Shown piece after piece: positions 18,209-27,135 of a stretch of 64,000 bases of DNA; position 1 is the first letter of the stretch; each line of letters begins with the position of its first letter. Origin of the DNA: Spirosoma rhododendri (GTDB lineage: Bacteria > Bacteroidota > Bacteroidia > Cytophagales > Spirosomataceae). Below the pieces are notes generated by a model. The model worked only from the letters and a program-made list of their open reading frames with translations, was not told where the DNA came from and did not search any database. The position numbers were made by a program, and so were the translations under genes. The stretch is taken from NCBI RefSeq assembly GCF_012849055.1, contig NZ_CP051677.1, forward strand, positions 4,169,001 through 4,233,000, in the 5' to 3' direction.

Positions 18209-18300
18209 TACCCCCCGTCCCCCTGAAGGGGGTGAGGACTCGGTATGTAGCATGTCCTGTAAAGTGTAAGTCCTCACCCCCTTCAGGGGGACGGGGGGTA
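18209..18300. repeat. 32-bp perfect inverted repeat (family B-like hairpin)
   Basis: Arms 18209-18240 and 18269-18300 are exact reverse complements with a 28-nt loop. The outer arm TACCCCCCGTCCCCCTGAAG closely resembles the arm of the hairpin at 9469-9552, but the inner part and loop differ. It lies between the transporter and the dehydrogenase. Confidence 0.88.
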
Positions 18301-18333
18301 AGATAAACAGGCGTAAAAAACCTTATCAACGGT

Positions 18334-19338
18334 ATGATGAACGCATTTTTTCTGGAAAAACCGCAGCAGCTATCGGCCCGCAACATACCCGTGCCGGAGC
18401 CGGGGCGGGGTGAGGTGCGGGTCAAGCTGGCGCAGGTGGGGGTCTGCGGCTCCGACGTACACGTGTTTCTGGGGCACCGGCCCCTCAGCCGCCCAACGGT
18501 TATTGGGCACGAAGGCTATGGATTTATCGATAAGCTGGGCGCAGCCGTCACAAACCGAACTATCGGCGAACGGGTAGTTATTGAACCCAACATTCCGTGC
18601 ATGAACTGTCGGTTTTGCTTCACTGGGAAAGGACACATCTGCCCCAACAAGCGGGTAATTGGCCTGACCGAAAACGGTTGCTTTGCCGAATATGTCTGCC
18701 TGCCATCAGCGTTCTGCTGGGCCATTCCCGACGAAATCGACGCGGCCAATGCGGTCTGTATCGAGCCAACGGCGGTAAGCGTTCACGCTCTGTTTTTGTC
18801 GTCGGCCCGGCCGGGCGATACCATCGCGGTGGTGGGGCTGGGGGCTATCGGACTGTTGCTCACGCACCTTGCGCTGCGGCTGGGCTATCGGGTGCTCGTC
18901 AGCGAAATCAGCGAGTCGAAATTGCAAAAGGCTGTGAATGAGGGGGCTATTGCCGCACAGGGCGACGCCCCAACGCTGAACGCCATCTGGGAAGCTCACG
19001 AGGTAGCGGCTGTCTTCGAATGTGCGGGGTCGGCCGGGGCCGTGTCGCTGGTAGCCGGGGCGGCACCGCGCGGGTCGGAAATTGTGCTGTTGGGCCTGTC
19101 GGAAAAGCACGCGCAGTTTACGCCCCTCAAAATTGCCCGCGAAGGCATTACCATCGTTCCGTCGCTTATCTATCAGCACCCGACTGACTTCCGCCGAACC
19201 ATCGAACTCATTCGCCGACAGCAGATTACACCCGCCACCATCATCTCCGGCTACTACCCGTTGAACGACATTCAGGCTGCGTTTGAGCGAGCCGCGACGG
19301 GCGAGGAAAGTAAGCTGATTATCGACCTGACCGCCTGA
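18334..19338 (+). CDS. Zinc-dependent medium-chain alcohol dehydrogenase
   Basis: A 334-residue MDR-family dehydrogenase. Catalytic zinc ligands are Cys38 (VCGSDVH) and His59-Glu60 (GHEGYG). The structural zinc site CMNCRFCFTGKGHIC is present, and the Rossmann motif is VVGLGAIGLL. It resembles sorbitol/threonine-dehydrogenase-like enzymes. It sits 27 bp before the QuiC-type gene, which suggests that it may oxidise a polyol acid such as quinate or shikimate, or an aromatic alcohol from the hydroxycinnamate branch. The substrate is not determined by sequence. Confidence 0.85.
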   Translation: MMNAFFLEKPQQLSARNIPVPEPGRGEVRVKLAQVGVCGSDVHVFLGHRPLSRPTVIGHEGYGFIDKLGAAVTNRTIGERVVIEPNIPCMNCRFCFTGKGHICPNKRVIGLTENGCFAEYVCLPSAFCWAIPDEIDAANAVCIEPTAVSVHALFLSSARPGDTIAVVGLGAIGLLLTHLALRLGYRVLVSEISESKLQKAVNEGAIAAQGDAPTLNAIWEAHEVAAVFECAGSAGAVSLVAGAAPRGSEIVLLGLSEKHAQFTPLKIAREGITIVPSLIYQHPTDFRRTIELIRRQQITPATIISGYYPLNDIQAAFERAATGEESKLIIDLTA

Positions 19339-19365
19339 CGCATCGTACCCAAAACCCGTTTCGCC

Positions 19366-21162
19366 ATGCTTCATTCCATCGCTACCGTTTCGCTGTCGGG
19401 TACGCTGCTTGAAAAAACGCGGGCTATCGCCAACGCGGGGTACGACGGTATCGAACTGTTTGAAAATGACCTGACTATCTCGACCGTTTCACCCACCGAC
19501 TACCGGAATTTGCTGGCCGAACTGGGGCTGGAACTGGTGGGCCTGCAACCCTTCCGCGACTACGAAGCGATGCCTGAGCCGTTCAAAACCCGTAGCCTCG
19601 ACCGGGCCAAACGGAAGTTTGAACTCATGCATCAGTTGGATACGGAAACGCTCTTTATCTGCTCCAACACTTCGCCCCATACCATCGACAGCCTCGAAAA
19701 AGCCGCCGAAGATTTGTACGATATGGCCGAACTGGCCCGGCAGCACGGCTTTCGCATTGGCTATGAAGCTCTCTCGTGGGGGCGCCACGTCAACACCTAC
19801 CATCAGTCGGTGGAGATTGTCCGGCGGGCCAACCACCCCAACCTCGGCAACATTCTGGACAACTTCCACATCAGCGCGCTTAACAGCACGTTCGAAGATA
19901 TTTACACCATTCCGGCCCACAAGCTGACCATTGTGCAGATGGCCGACGCACCCCGGTTCGATATGGGGGCCATGCACCTGGGTCGGCACTACCGCTGCTT
20001 TCCCGGGCAGGGGTCGTTTCCGGTCGTCGAGTTTCTGAAGGCGGTGCAGTCAACGGGGTACGACGGGTACCTGTCGCACGAGATTTTCAGCGATGAATTC
20101 CGGTCGTCGGCCATCGAGCCGGTGGCGGTGGATGGCAAACGGTCGCTGATCTGGCTCGAACAAACGCTGAACCAGACCCCCAAGCCCGATCTGCAACGCC
20201 TTGAATTCGTGGAGTTTACTACTACGCCCGATGCGCAGCCGGACCTCATCGACCTGCTGGCTAATCTGGGCTTTGCCGAAACGTTTCGGCACCGCACCAA
20301 AGCGGTGAGCCTGTGGCAGTGCGGGCAGGTTACGGTGGTGCTGAACCGACAGGCCGACGATTACGCCCCGAACACGGTCTGCGCCATTGGGTTCCGCACG
20401 CCCGACAAGCAGGCGGTGGCCCAACGGGCAAAGCAGCTCCGCTACGACTGGCAGGAGCGGAGCCGCAGCCCCAACGAACTCGACATGCCCGCCAGCCGGG
20501 GCATCGGTGGTATGCTGTATTATTTCATCGATGAGTCGGCGGGGAATGCTATTTACGACCTTGAATTTGACCCGACCGGCCACACCCCAACGGGGCCGGA
20601 CGCGCTCCGCTTCGACCACATCGGGCATACCGTTGGCCACGACGCCTATTTGTCGAATACGCTGTATTACCGCACACTGCTGGGGCTGTCGGTTGATGAG
20701 TCGCTCGAACTGCTCGACCCGCGCGGGATTGTGTATAGCCGGGTGGCCGCTAACGGTAGCGGGTCGATTCGGATTCCGCTCAGTTCAAGCCGAAGCCAGG
20801 GCACCTCGTCCGACCAGTTTGTGGCGCGGAGTGGGAGCGGTATTCAGCAGATTGCCTGGCATACCGACGATATTTTTGGCCTGGTCGCATCGGTTCGTAA
20901 CAAAGACCTGATTCTGCCCATCCCGGCTAACTATTACGACGATTTGCAAGCAAAAACCGACCTGCCCGACGCGCAGATTGCGGCCATGCAGGCGCACAAT
21001 ATCCTGTATGACCGCAACGAATCGGGCGTGTTTTTTCACGTCTATTTCAAGGAGATAAATGGCCTGTTCATCGAGATTGTCCACCGGCAGGGTTCGTACA
21101 GCCGCTTCGGTGAAATCAACGCCCAGGTTCGGCTGGCCGCGCAGGCCCGCACCCGAACATAG
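19366..21162 (+). CDS. quiC: 3-dehydroshikimate dehydratase, QuiC type (sugar-phosphate-isomerase-like domain fused to HPPD-like domain)
   Basis: Converts 3-dehydroshikimate to protocatechuate, joining quinate/shikimate breakdown to the pca pathway. The 598-residue protein has an N-terminal xylose-isomerase-like TIM barrel at about 1-270, opening MLHSIATVSLSGTLLEKTRA, with GYDGIELFENDL, YEALSWGRHVNTYHQSVEIV and RHYRCFPGQGSFPV. These match QuiC1-type enzymes. The C-terminal part, about 280-598, is a vicinal-oxygen-chelate domain resembling 4-hydroxyphenylpyruvate dioxygenase, with RFDHIGHTVGHDAYL and a late FIEIVHRQG. The two-domain build and length fit Pseudomonas QuiC1. It follows the dehydrogenase closely and precedes a second transporter. 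Confidence 0.9.
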   Translation: MLHSIATVSLSGTLLEKTRAIANAGYDGIELFENDLTISTVSPTDYRNLLAELGLELVGLQPFRDYEAMPEPFKTRSLDRAKRKFELMHQLDTETLFICSNTSPHTIDSLEKAAEDLYDMAELARQHGFRIGYEALSWGRHVNTYHQSVEIVRRANHPNLGNILDNFHISALNSTFEDIYTIPAHKLTIVQMADAPRFDMGAMHLGRHYRCFPGQGSFPVVEFLKAVQSTGYDGYLSHEIFSDEFRSSAIEPVAVDGKRSLIWLEQTLNQTPKPDLQRLEFVEFTTTPDAQPDLIDLLANLGFAETFRHRTKAVSLWQCGQVTVVLNRQADDYAPNTVCAIGFRTPDKQAVAQRAKQLRYDWQERSRSPNELDMPASRGIGGMLYYFIDESAGNAIYDLEFDPTGHTPTGPDALRFDHIGHTVGHDAYLSNTLYYRTLLGLSVDESLELLDPRGIVYSRVAANGSGSIRIPLSSSRSQGTSSDQFVARSGSGIQQIAWHTDDIFGLVASVRNKDLILPIPANYYDDLQAKTDLPDAQIAAMQAHNILYDRNESGVFFHVYFKEINGLFIEIVHRQGSYSRFGEINAQVRLAAQARTRT

Positions 21163-21231
21163 AGTCGTCCCGAATCCTGTCGAGTTGAGGAAACCCCACG
21201 AAACCAACGCTTTCTAAACCTACCTGATCCC

Positions 21232-22530
21232 ATGAATCCCGCCATACCCGCTTCCATCGAGCAAACCGCCATCCGGCCGCTCCAGTACGCGACCATTTTT
21301 ATCTGCTTCCTGATGAATGTGCTCGACGGCATGGACGTGCTGGTGATTTCGTACTGTGCACCCGCCATTGCCAAATCCTGGAACGTCGGGCCGGAAGCCC
21401 TCGGCGTCGTGTTCAGTTCGGGGCTGGTGGGCATGACGCTCGGTGCGCTGCTGCTCGCGCCCGCTGCCGACCACGTGGGCCGAAAAACCATGATTCTGGT
21501 CAGTACGGTGCTCATGGGCGGCAGCATCTTCCTGACTTCGTTTGTCACTTCAGTAGCCATGCTGCTTGTTATGCGGCTTATCAGCGGGTTCGGTATCGGC
21601 TGTATGCTGGCAAGCACGGCGGCCCTGACCGCCGAATACACCCCCGACCGTAGCCGCGATTTCTGGGTGAGTCTGGCGATTGCGGGCTATCCGATGGGGG
21701 CTATTCTGTCGGGGATGGTCGCGGCTTCGGTGGTGCCGCACGACGGCTGGCCGCGTATGTTTCAGCTGGCCGGTCTGGCGTCGTTCGTTACCCTGCCGGT
21801 GGCGTGGTATTACCTGTCGGAGTCGCTGGCGTTTTACCTCAGAAAACAACCCGCCGGTGCGCTCGACAAGGCTAATACGATTCTGGAAAAACTCGGCCGG
21901 GAACGGCTCGCGGCCCTGCCTGCCAACACGCCACAAGCACATAACCTGCCGTTTCAGGACGTTCTGGGTAGCGAATACCGCCTTCCGACCTTCCAGCTCT
22001 GGACCGCCCTCTTCCTGTCGTTCGCGTCGCTCTATTTCCTGACCGCCTGGATTCCCAAACTGGCTTCCAACGCCGGGCTGTCACTCTCGCTGGCTATCTA
22101 CGCGGGTACGGTCTTCAACGGCGGGGCTTTCGTGGGCGTGCTGACGCAGGGCTATTGCTCGTCGCGGTTCGGACTGAAAAAAACCATCGGTACGTTCCTT
22201 ATCATCACGGCGGTGCTGATGGCGTCGTTCCGGTTTTTCATCGGTAGCAACCTGCTGCTGCCGCTGTTCGGACTACTCGGTTTCGGCATTCAGGGCGGGT
22301 TTGTGGGTCTGTACGCCATTTCGGCCCGGCTTTACCCAACCGAGTTTAAAGCCGCCGGGGTTGGCTGGGCCATTGGCGTCGGGCGGCTGGGTGGCATCAT
22401 CGGTCCCGCGCTGGGCGGAGTGCTCATCGGTATGGGCCTGTCGCTGGCGGATAATTTTCTGGCCTTCGCTGTCCCAACCTTGCTGGCTGGCATCGCTACA
22501 CTGTACATTGCAACTAAGAAAATCTCCTAA
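21232..22530 (+). CDS. MFS transporter, AAHS-like
   Basis: A second 12-helix MFS carrier, 432 residues. The first helix has FLMNVLDGMDVLVISYCAPA, matching the DGxD motif of aromatic acid symporters, and the loop LLLAPAADHVGRKTMILVST matches the MFS A motif. The gene upstream is quiC and the gene downstream starts five bases after its stop, so it is part of a tight operon. Two related carriers in one cluster may divide the acids (for example hydroxycinnamates versus quinate/shikimate), which is inferred. Confidence 0.87.
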   Translation: MNPAIPASIEQTAIRPLQYATIFICFLMNVLDGMDVLVISYCAPAIAKSWNVGPEALGVVFSSGLVGMTLGALLLAPAADHVGRKTMILVSTVLMGGSIFLTSFVTSVAMLLVMRLISGFGIGCMLASTAALTAEYTPDRSRDFWVSLAIAGYPMGAILSGMVAASVVPHDGWPRMFQLAGLASFVTLPVAWYYLSESLAFYLRKQPAGALDKANTILEKLGRERLAALPANTPQAHNLPFQDVLGSEYRLPTFQLWTALFLSFASLYFLTAWIPKLASNAGLSLSLAIYAGTVFNGGAFVGVLTQGYCSSRFGLKKTIGTFLIITAVLMASFRFFIGSNLLLPLFGLLGFGIQGGFVGLYAISARLYPTEFKAAGVGWAIGVGRLGGIIGPALGGVLIGMGLSLADNFLAFAVPTLLAGIATLYIATKKIS

Positions 22531-22535
22531 ATCAA

Positions 22536-23645
22536 ATGACCAAATACCCATTCCGCGCCGACCAGGTCGGCAGTTTGTTGCGTACCGATGCCGTTCGGGA
22601 AAACCGGATTCGCTGGAAAAAAGGCGAGCTACCCGCCGACGAACTGCGGGCTATCGAAGATGCCGCCATTGCCGATACGGTCCGTCGCGTTGAAGCGATT
22701 GGTATGAAAGCCGTGACCGATGGCGAATTCCGGCGCGACTATTTCCACCTCGATTTCCTGAAACAGCTCGACGGCGTAACCGTGACAGGCGGCATCGAAG
22801 CCAACCCCCACGCCAAAGCCGCTGAAGATGGGTTTACGCCCCCAAAACTGAGCGTGACGGGCAAGCTGAAACACGCCCGCGACATTCAGATGGATGATTT
22901 CAATTACCTGAAATCGGTGGTGACGCAAACGCCCAAAGTAAGCATTCCGTCGCCGACGATGGTGCACTTTCGGGGTGGCCGTAAATCCATCGATATCGAC
23001 GCGTACCCCGAGATGGACGAGTTTTTTCATGACCTGGCGGCTGCGTACCGGCAGGAAATCGACCACCTGTACAAGGCCGGTCTGCGCTACCTGCAACTCG
23101 ACGATACGAACCTGGCCTACCTCTGCGACCCCAAAATGCGGGAAGCGGCCAAAGAGCGCGGTGAAGATCCCAACGAACTGCCGCGTACCTATGCCGCGCT
23201 GATTAACTCGGTCATCGACGGTCGCCCCGACGACCTGACGGTGGGCATTCACCTGTGCCGGGGTAACTATCGCAGCACCTATTTTGCCGAGGGTGGCTAC
23301 GAGCCCGTGGCTGAAGTGTTGTTCAATAGCATCAACGTCGACGGGTATTTTCTGGAATATGATGACGAACGCTCCGGCGATTTTGCGCCCCTGCGTTTCG
23401 TGCCGGATGGCAAACGGGTGGTGCTGGGGCTGGTTTCGTCGAAGGTGCCCCAGCTCGAAACCGAAGCCGAACTAACGACCCGCATCAGTGAAGCCGCGAA
23501 GTACATGCCGCTGGAAAACATGGCTCTGAGTCCGCAGTGTGGCTTTTCGAGCACGCACCACGGCAACGCTATGACCCCCGATGACCAATGGCGCAAGCTC
23601 GAACTGGTCGTCAACACCGCCCGCACTGTGTGGGGGGAGGAGTAG
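22536..23645 (+). CDS. Cobalamin-independent methionine synthase-like methyltransferase (MetE C-terminal domain, YxjG/YxjH type)
   Basis: A 369-residue single-domain protein matching the catalytic barrel of MetE. The zinc site is complete: His239 and Cys241 (GIHLCRGN), Glu274 (LEYDDE) and Cys335 (SPQCGF). There is no N-terminal MetE half. The known role of the family is methyl transfer to a thiol such as homocysteine; relatives also include epoxyalkane:CoM transferase. It is coupled to the transporter upstream (five-base gap) and the SDR downstream (23 bp). In an aromatic-catabolism cluster a role in disposing of methyl groups from methoxylated aromatics is possible but unproven. Confidence 0.85.
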   Translation: MTKYPFRADQVGSLLRTDAVRENRIRWKKGELPADELRAIEDAAIADTVRRVEAIGMKAVTDGEFRRDYFHLDFLKQLDGVTVTGGIEANPHAKAAEDGFTPPKLSVTGKLKHARDIQMDDFNYLKSVVTQTPKVSIPSPTMVHFRGGRKSIDIDAYPEMDEFFHDLAAAYRQEIDHLYKAGLRYLQLDDTNLAYLCDPKMREAAKERGEDPNELPRTYAALINSVIDGRPDDLTVGIHLCRGNYRSTYFAEGGYEPVAEVLFNSINVDGYFLEYDDERSGDFAPLRFVPDGKRVVLGLVSSKVPQLETEAELTTRISEAAKYMPLENMALSPQCGFSSTHHGNAMTPDDQWRKLELVVNTARTVWGEE

Positions 23646-23668
23646 AGCCCAACCATCAACGCCACACA

Positions 23669-24436
23669 ATGACTATTCAGAAGCAAACCTTTATCGTGAC
23701 CGGCGGGGCGTCGGGCCTGGGGCTGGCCACCGCCCGGATGATTACGCAGGCGGGTGGCTTTGCCCTATTGGCCGACGTAAACGTTGCCGCCGGGCAACAG
23801 GCTGAAACCGAACTGGGCAACAACGCCCGGTTCGTGCAGACCGACGTAACGAGCGAAGACAGCGTGCAGAACGCCATCGACACGGCCCTGCGCGAATTCG
23901 GTGGGCTGCACGGCGCCATCAGTTGTGCAGGTATTGGTCCGGCGGAGCGGGTTATTGGCAAAAATGGCACGCACTCCCTGGCGAGTTTTACCCGAACCGT
24001 CACGGTCAACCTTATCGGTACGTTCAACGTCATCCGGCTGGTGGCGGCTGTGCTGCAAACCAACGAACCCAGTCCGGGTGGAGAGCGGGGTGTGCTCGTA
24101 TCGACGGCGTCGGTAGCCGCGTTCGACGGGCAGATCGGGCAGGCGGGCTATTCGGCCTCCAAAGGGGGCATCGTTGGTATGACGTTGCCCATCGCCCGCG
24201 AACTGGCCCGCTTTGGCATCCGAGTGATGACCATTGCGCCGGGCCTGTTTGAAACGCCCCTGCTGGCCAGCCTACCCGAAGAGGCTAGGTTGTCACTGGG
24301 TCAGCAGGTGCCGTTCCCGTCGCGGCTCGGTCAGCCCGACGAGTACGCGTCGCTGGTTAAACACATTCTCGACAATACGATGCTCAACGGCGAGGTTATC
24401 CGGCTGGATGGCGCGATTCGCATGGCGGCAAAATAA
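23669..24436 (+). CDS. Short-chain dehydrogenase/reductase, 3-hydroxyacyl-CoA dehydrogenase type 2-like
   Basis: A 255-residue SDR. It has the NAD-binding [12 protein letters not shown], the adenine-side LADVN and [16 protein letters not shown], and the catalytic set Ser in [11 protein letters not shown], Tyr and Lys in GYSASKGG. The closest pattern known to me is the HSD17B10/3-hydroxyacyl-CoA dehydrogenase type 2 group. It might oxidise a beta-hydroxyacyl-CoA from side-chain degradation. The ATG at 23669 is chosen because the GGASG motif then lies at the usual distance. It lies in the same run as the MetE-like gene and the amidohydrolase, with gaps of 23 and 18 bp. Confidence 0.88.
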   Translation: MTIQKQTFIVTGGASGLGLATARMITQAGGFALLADVNVAAGQQAETELGNNARFVQTDVTSEDSVQNAIDTALREFGGLHGAISCAGIGPAERVIGKNGTHSLASFTRTVTVNLIGTFNVIRLVAAVLQTNEPSPGGERGVLVSTASVAAFDGQIGQAGYSASKGGIVGMTLPIARELARFGIRVMTIAPGLFETPLLASLPEEARLSLGQQVPFPSRLGQPDEYASLVKHILDNTMLNGEVIRLDGAIRMAAK

Positions 24437-24454
24437 ACTGACTATCAAGACTGT

Positions 24455-25327
24455 ATGAATACAAATGACCTGATTGCCATCGACGTACACACGCATGCCG
24501 AAGTGTCGTGCCGCCAACCCCACGACGATTACCGGCCGGAGTTCGACGAAGCGTTTGCCCGCTATTTCAAGTCCGACCACCGCCCCACGATTCAGGAAAC
24601 GGTGGCGTATTATCGGGAGTTGAAAATGGCTTTTATCATGTTCACCATCGACTCGGAGCACGAAACGGGCCGTCGCCGGATTCCAAACGAAGAAATCGCC
24701 GAAGCCGCCATCGAAAACCCCGACGTGATGATCGCCTTCGCCAGCATCGACCCGCACAAGGGCCGGATGGGTGCCCGTGAAGCGCGTCGGCTCATCGAAG
24801 AGTTCGGCGTGAAAGGCTTCAAATTCCACCCCACGGTGCAGGGTTTTTACCCGAACGACCGCATGGCGTATCACCTCTATGAAGTCATTGCCGAGTACAA
24901 ACTGCCGATGCTGTTTCACTCCGGCCATTCGGGTTTCGGGTCTGGGGTGCGGGGTGGGGGCGGGCTGCGGCTCGAATATTCCAACCCCATTCACCTCGAC
25001 GACGTCGCCATCGACTTCCCCGATGCGCCCATCATCATCGCGCACCCCTCGTGGCCGTGGCAGGATGAGGCCCTGTCGGTAGCGATGCACAAGCCCAACG
25101 TGTACATCGATTTGTCGGGCTGGTCGCCGAAGTATTTTCCGCCCCAGCTGGTGCAATACGCCAACACGCAGCTCAAACACCGGATACTGTTCGGTACCGA
25201 TTTTCCGCTTATCACGCCCGAACGCTGGCTGAAAGATTTCGAGAATGCCGGGTTCAAGGAGGAAGTCAAACCGCTAATCCTGAAAGAAAACGCCATTCGA
25301 ATGCTGGGTCTGGGTACGGTCTCGTAA
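24455..25327 (+). CDS. Amidohydrolase-2 family protein (ACMSD/resorcylate-decarboxylase-like)
   Basis: A 290-residue metal-dependent TIM-barrel protein. Metal-binding motifs are DVHTHAE near the N-terminus, GFKFHPTVQ, HSGHSG, IIAHPSWPWQ and GTDFPLITP. These fit the amidohydrolase_2 group, which includes decarboxylases of hydroxybenzoates and hydrolases or hydratases of ring-cleavage products. Which reaction this one performs cannot be read from sequence. It is the last gene of the plus-strand aromatic run, starting 18 bp after the SDR. Confidence 0.82.
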   Translation: MNTNDLIAIDVHTHAEVSCRQPHDDYRPEFDEAFARYFKSDHRPTIQETVAYYRELKMAFIMFTIDSEHETGRRRIPNEEIAEAAIENPDVMIAFASIDPHKGRMGAREARRLIEEFGVKGFKFHPTVQGFYPNDRMAYHLYEVIAEYKLPMLFHSGHSGFGSGVRGGGGLRLEYSNPIHLDDVAIDFPDAPIIIAHPSWPWQDEALSVAMHKPNVYIDLSGWSPKYFPPQLVQYANTQLKHRILFGTDFPLITPERWLKDFENAGFKEEVKPLILKENAIRMLGLGTVS

Positions 25328-25568
25328 GAACAGGCACGACAGTGTGGTCATATCAATCGCATTACCAGATGGATATGAAATAGCTGCGTTGCTAACCCGT
25401 CCTAAAACAGGTCGACAGATATATTGATTGTTTGTCTTGGAGCAATACCTCTTGGGCGGGTAGGAATTGGCACAGTACTGGCTATCGAATTTATACAGCC
25501 AAACCAAAACTGTAGATCGATCCTGAATACTATACGTTTCGTTTCAGAGTGGCCAATAAAAATAAAAA
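25328..25568. other. Non-coding stretch after the aromatic run
   Basis: No gene, long repeat or clear terminator for the plus strand is seen between the amidohydrolase stop and the hairpin at 25569. Only short frames without recognisable features occur here. Confidence 0.5.
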
Positions 25569-25599
25569 AGCGGGCTACGAATCAGTTTCGTAGCCCGCT
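25569..25599 (-). terminator. Rho-independent terminator for the small gene at 25632
   Basis: AGCGGGCTACGAA pairs with TTCGTAGCCCGCT (13-bp stem, 5-nt loop). Read on the minus strand, it is followed by a run of T residues (A tract at 25561-25568 on plus). It lies 33 bp beyond the minus-strand stop at 25632. A shorter T run on the plus side may let it also stop the aromatic transcript. Confidence 0.85.
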
Positions 25600-25631
25600 T
25601 TTGCGACGGACATTAGGTATGGATGTTGGTA

Positions 25632-25865
25632 CTAGCTAATTGTGGTAAGGCCGTGCTTCAGTAGTTGCTTACGCACCTTATCGGCGGCTGACAGGTCGGT
25701 GAGCGTGATACCTGCCTTCTGCCGCAGGGTGGGCGAGGCCGACAGGATTTCGGTAGCCATCTGAATCAGCAGAGCAGCAGTTGCCTGTCCGTCGGCCCGG
25801 CGTCGGGTGGTCCGGTTTGTTGCTTTTCGTGTAGTAAATTCGGGGCTGACAGACGTTGTGTTCAT
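25632..25865 (-). CDS. Small hypothetical protein, 77 residues
   Basis: I do not recognise this protein. It starts MNTTSVSPEFTTRKATNRTT and has a basic, low-complexity N-terminus (KATNRTTRRRADGQ) followed by helices (ALLIQMATEILSASPTLRQK, LSAADKVRKQLLKHG). The frame stays open 20 codons upstream with a hydrophobic leader, but the ATG at 25865 gives the more plausible start. A strong terminator directly after the stop supports its being a real, separately transcribed gene. Confidence 0.55.
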   Translation of the reverse strand: MNTTSVSPEFTTRKATNRTTRRRADGQATAALLIQMATEILSASPTLRQKAGITLTDLSAADKVRKQLLKHGLTTIS

Positions 25866-25969
25866 GGTTCGTTGTAGTTGAATACCGTTGTATAGAAATA
25901 ACAAAATAAAAGCCGTTTTCAGCACGGAAAAGCCGTTTTTCTTTGCGAAAGCTGTGCCTTTATTGATTG

Positions 25970-25986
25970 ACTTAACGGTGTTAAGT
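25970..25986. promoter_or_regulatory. Operator-like palindrome upstream of the nuclease gene
   Basis: ACTTAACGGTGTTAAGT is a 7-bp inverted repeat with a 3-nt centre. It lies between the divergent small gene (start 25865) and the S1/P1 nuclease. It could bind a dimeric regulator; there is no further support. Confidence 0.3.
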
Positions 25987-26082
25987 GGTCGGCTGATTCA
26001 CCCCGTAATGCGGTAGATTGACCCGAGCGGGAACCCACAGGCTGCGTCGTGTGTCGTACCGATGAGCATCACTCATCAACGT

Positions 26083-27018
26083 ATGTTTTCTCGTCAACTT
26101 TTCGTGGGCCTGGCTCTCCTGCTGACCCTGTTTGCGACAAACCGGCTGGCTTACGGCTGGAATAAACCGACGCACATGGCCATTGGGGCCATCGCTTACC
26201 ACGACCTGCAAACCGCGTCGCCCCAGACCGCCGGGCGTGTCGCGGGTTTGCTGAAACAGCACCCCTACTACCAGCGGCAATGGCTACCACTTATGGACAG
26301 CCTGCAACTGCCTGCCGCCCAGCGCGACGAATATCTGTTTATGCTGGCCGCTCGCTGGCCCGACGACATTCGGGGGCGAGACCCCTACCACGACCGGCCA
26401 ACCTGGCACTTTATCAACTACGTTTACGCCCCCAAACAGGGTGTGGCCCGCACTGATACCACACTGGCGACGGGGGAAACGATTTTGCAAGCCTATGAAC
26501 AAAACCGGCAGCTACTGACCAGTCCGTCACCCGACAGTTCAAAGGCCGTGTCCCTATGCTGGCTGTTTCACCTCGCGGGCGACGTCCATATGCCCCTGCA
26601 CACGACGGCCCTCGTTGACCCGCAGTTTCCGCAGGGCGACAAAGGCGGCAACCTGTTTCGCATCAAGGTGATGATGAGCAGCCCCACCAGTAACTTGCAC
26701 TCGTTCTGGGATGGGATGCTGCTCCACACCGACACATATGCATCGGTCGACAGTATGGCCGTGGGGGAACAACACGAATTCGCGCGCAATCAATTGCCGC
26801 AACTGGGTAATTCGGGCATTATGGCCTGGTCGAAGGAAAGTTTCCAACTGGCACAGGACAACGCCTACCGCAGTAATACGCTGCAACCGGGTACCAGTCA
26901 GGAGGGCTCGTTGCTGCCCCCGGATTACGTCGCTACCGTGCGCCCCATTGCCCAGCGGCAGGTCGCCCTCGCCGGATACCGTCTCGCCGACGAACTGGTC
27001 GCTGATTTGGGTAGTTGA
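26083..27018 (+). CDS. Secreted S1/P1-type nuclease
   Basis: Zinc-dependent single-strand nuclease/3'-nucleotidase of the S1/P1 family, 311 residues. After the signal peptide (MFSRQLFVGLALLLTLFATN, cleaved before WNKPTH) the mature protein would begin with Trp, whose amino group is a zinc ligand in this family. Other ligands are in MAIGAIAYHDL, RPTWHFINYV, HLAGDVHMPLH and NLHSFWDGML. It is exported to periplasm or medium, probably for scavenging phosphate and nucleosides. An in-frame ATG at 26062 would lengthen the leader by seven residues. A 36-bp hairpin separates it from the helicase gene. Confidence 0.92.
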   Translation: MFSRQLFVGLALLLTLFATNRLAYGWNKPTHMAIGAIAYHDLQTASPQTAGRVAGLLKQHPYYQRQWLPLMDSLQLPAAQRDEYLFMLAARWPDDIRGRDPYHDRPTWHFINYVYAPKQGVARTDTTLATGETILQAYEQNRQLLTSPSPDSSKAVSLCWLFHLAGDVHMPLHTTALVDPQFPQGDKGGNLFRIKVMMSSPTSNLHSFWDGMLLHTDTYASVDSMAVGEQHEFARNQLPQLGNSGIMAWSKESFQLAQDNAYRSNTLQPGTSQEGSLLPPDYVATVRPIAQRQVALAGYRLADELVADLGS

Positions 27019-27034
27019 CACGTGCTTTTGGCTA

Positions 27035-27119
27035 AAACATCGGACCGCCGAAGCGGCATCTTGCTGTTTGTTAACTATTTATGCAAACAGCAAGATGCCG
27101 CTTCGGCGGTCCGATGTTT
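27035..27119. repeat. 36-bp perfect inverted repeat (family C hairpin)
   Basis: Arms 27035-27070 and 27084-27119 are exact reverse complements with a 13-nt loop. It is the longest perfect stem in the window. The core TCGGACCGCCGAAGCGG also occurs at 1239-1255 inside another hairpin's loop. It lies between the nuclease stop and the helicase start, ending 16 bp before the start codon. No T tract follows. Confidence 0.9.
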
Positions 27120-27135
27120 GAAACATTACTTCTTC

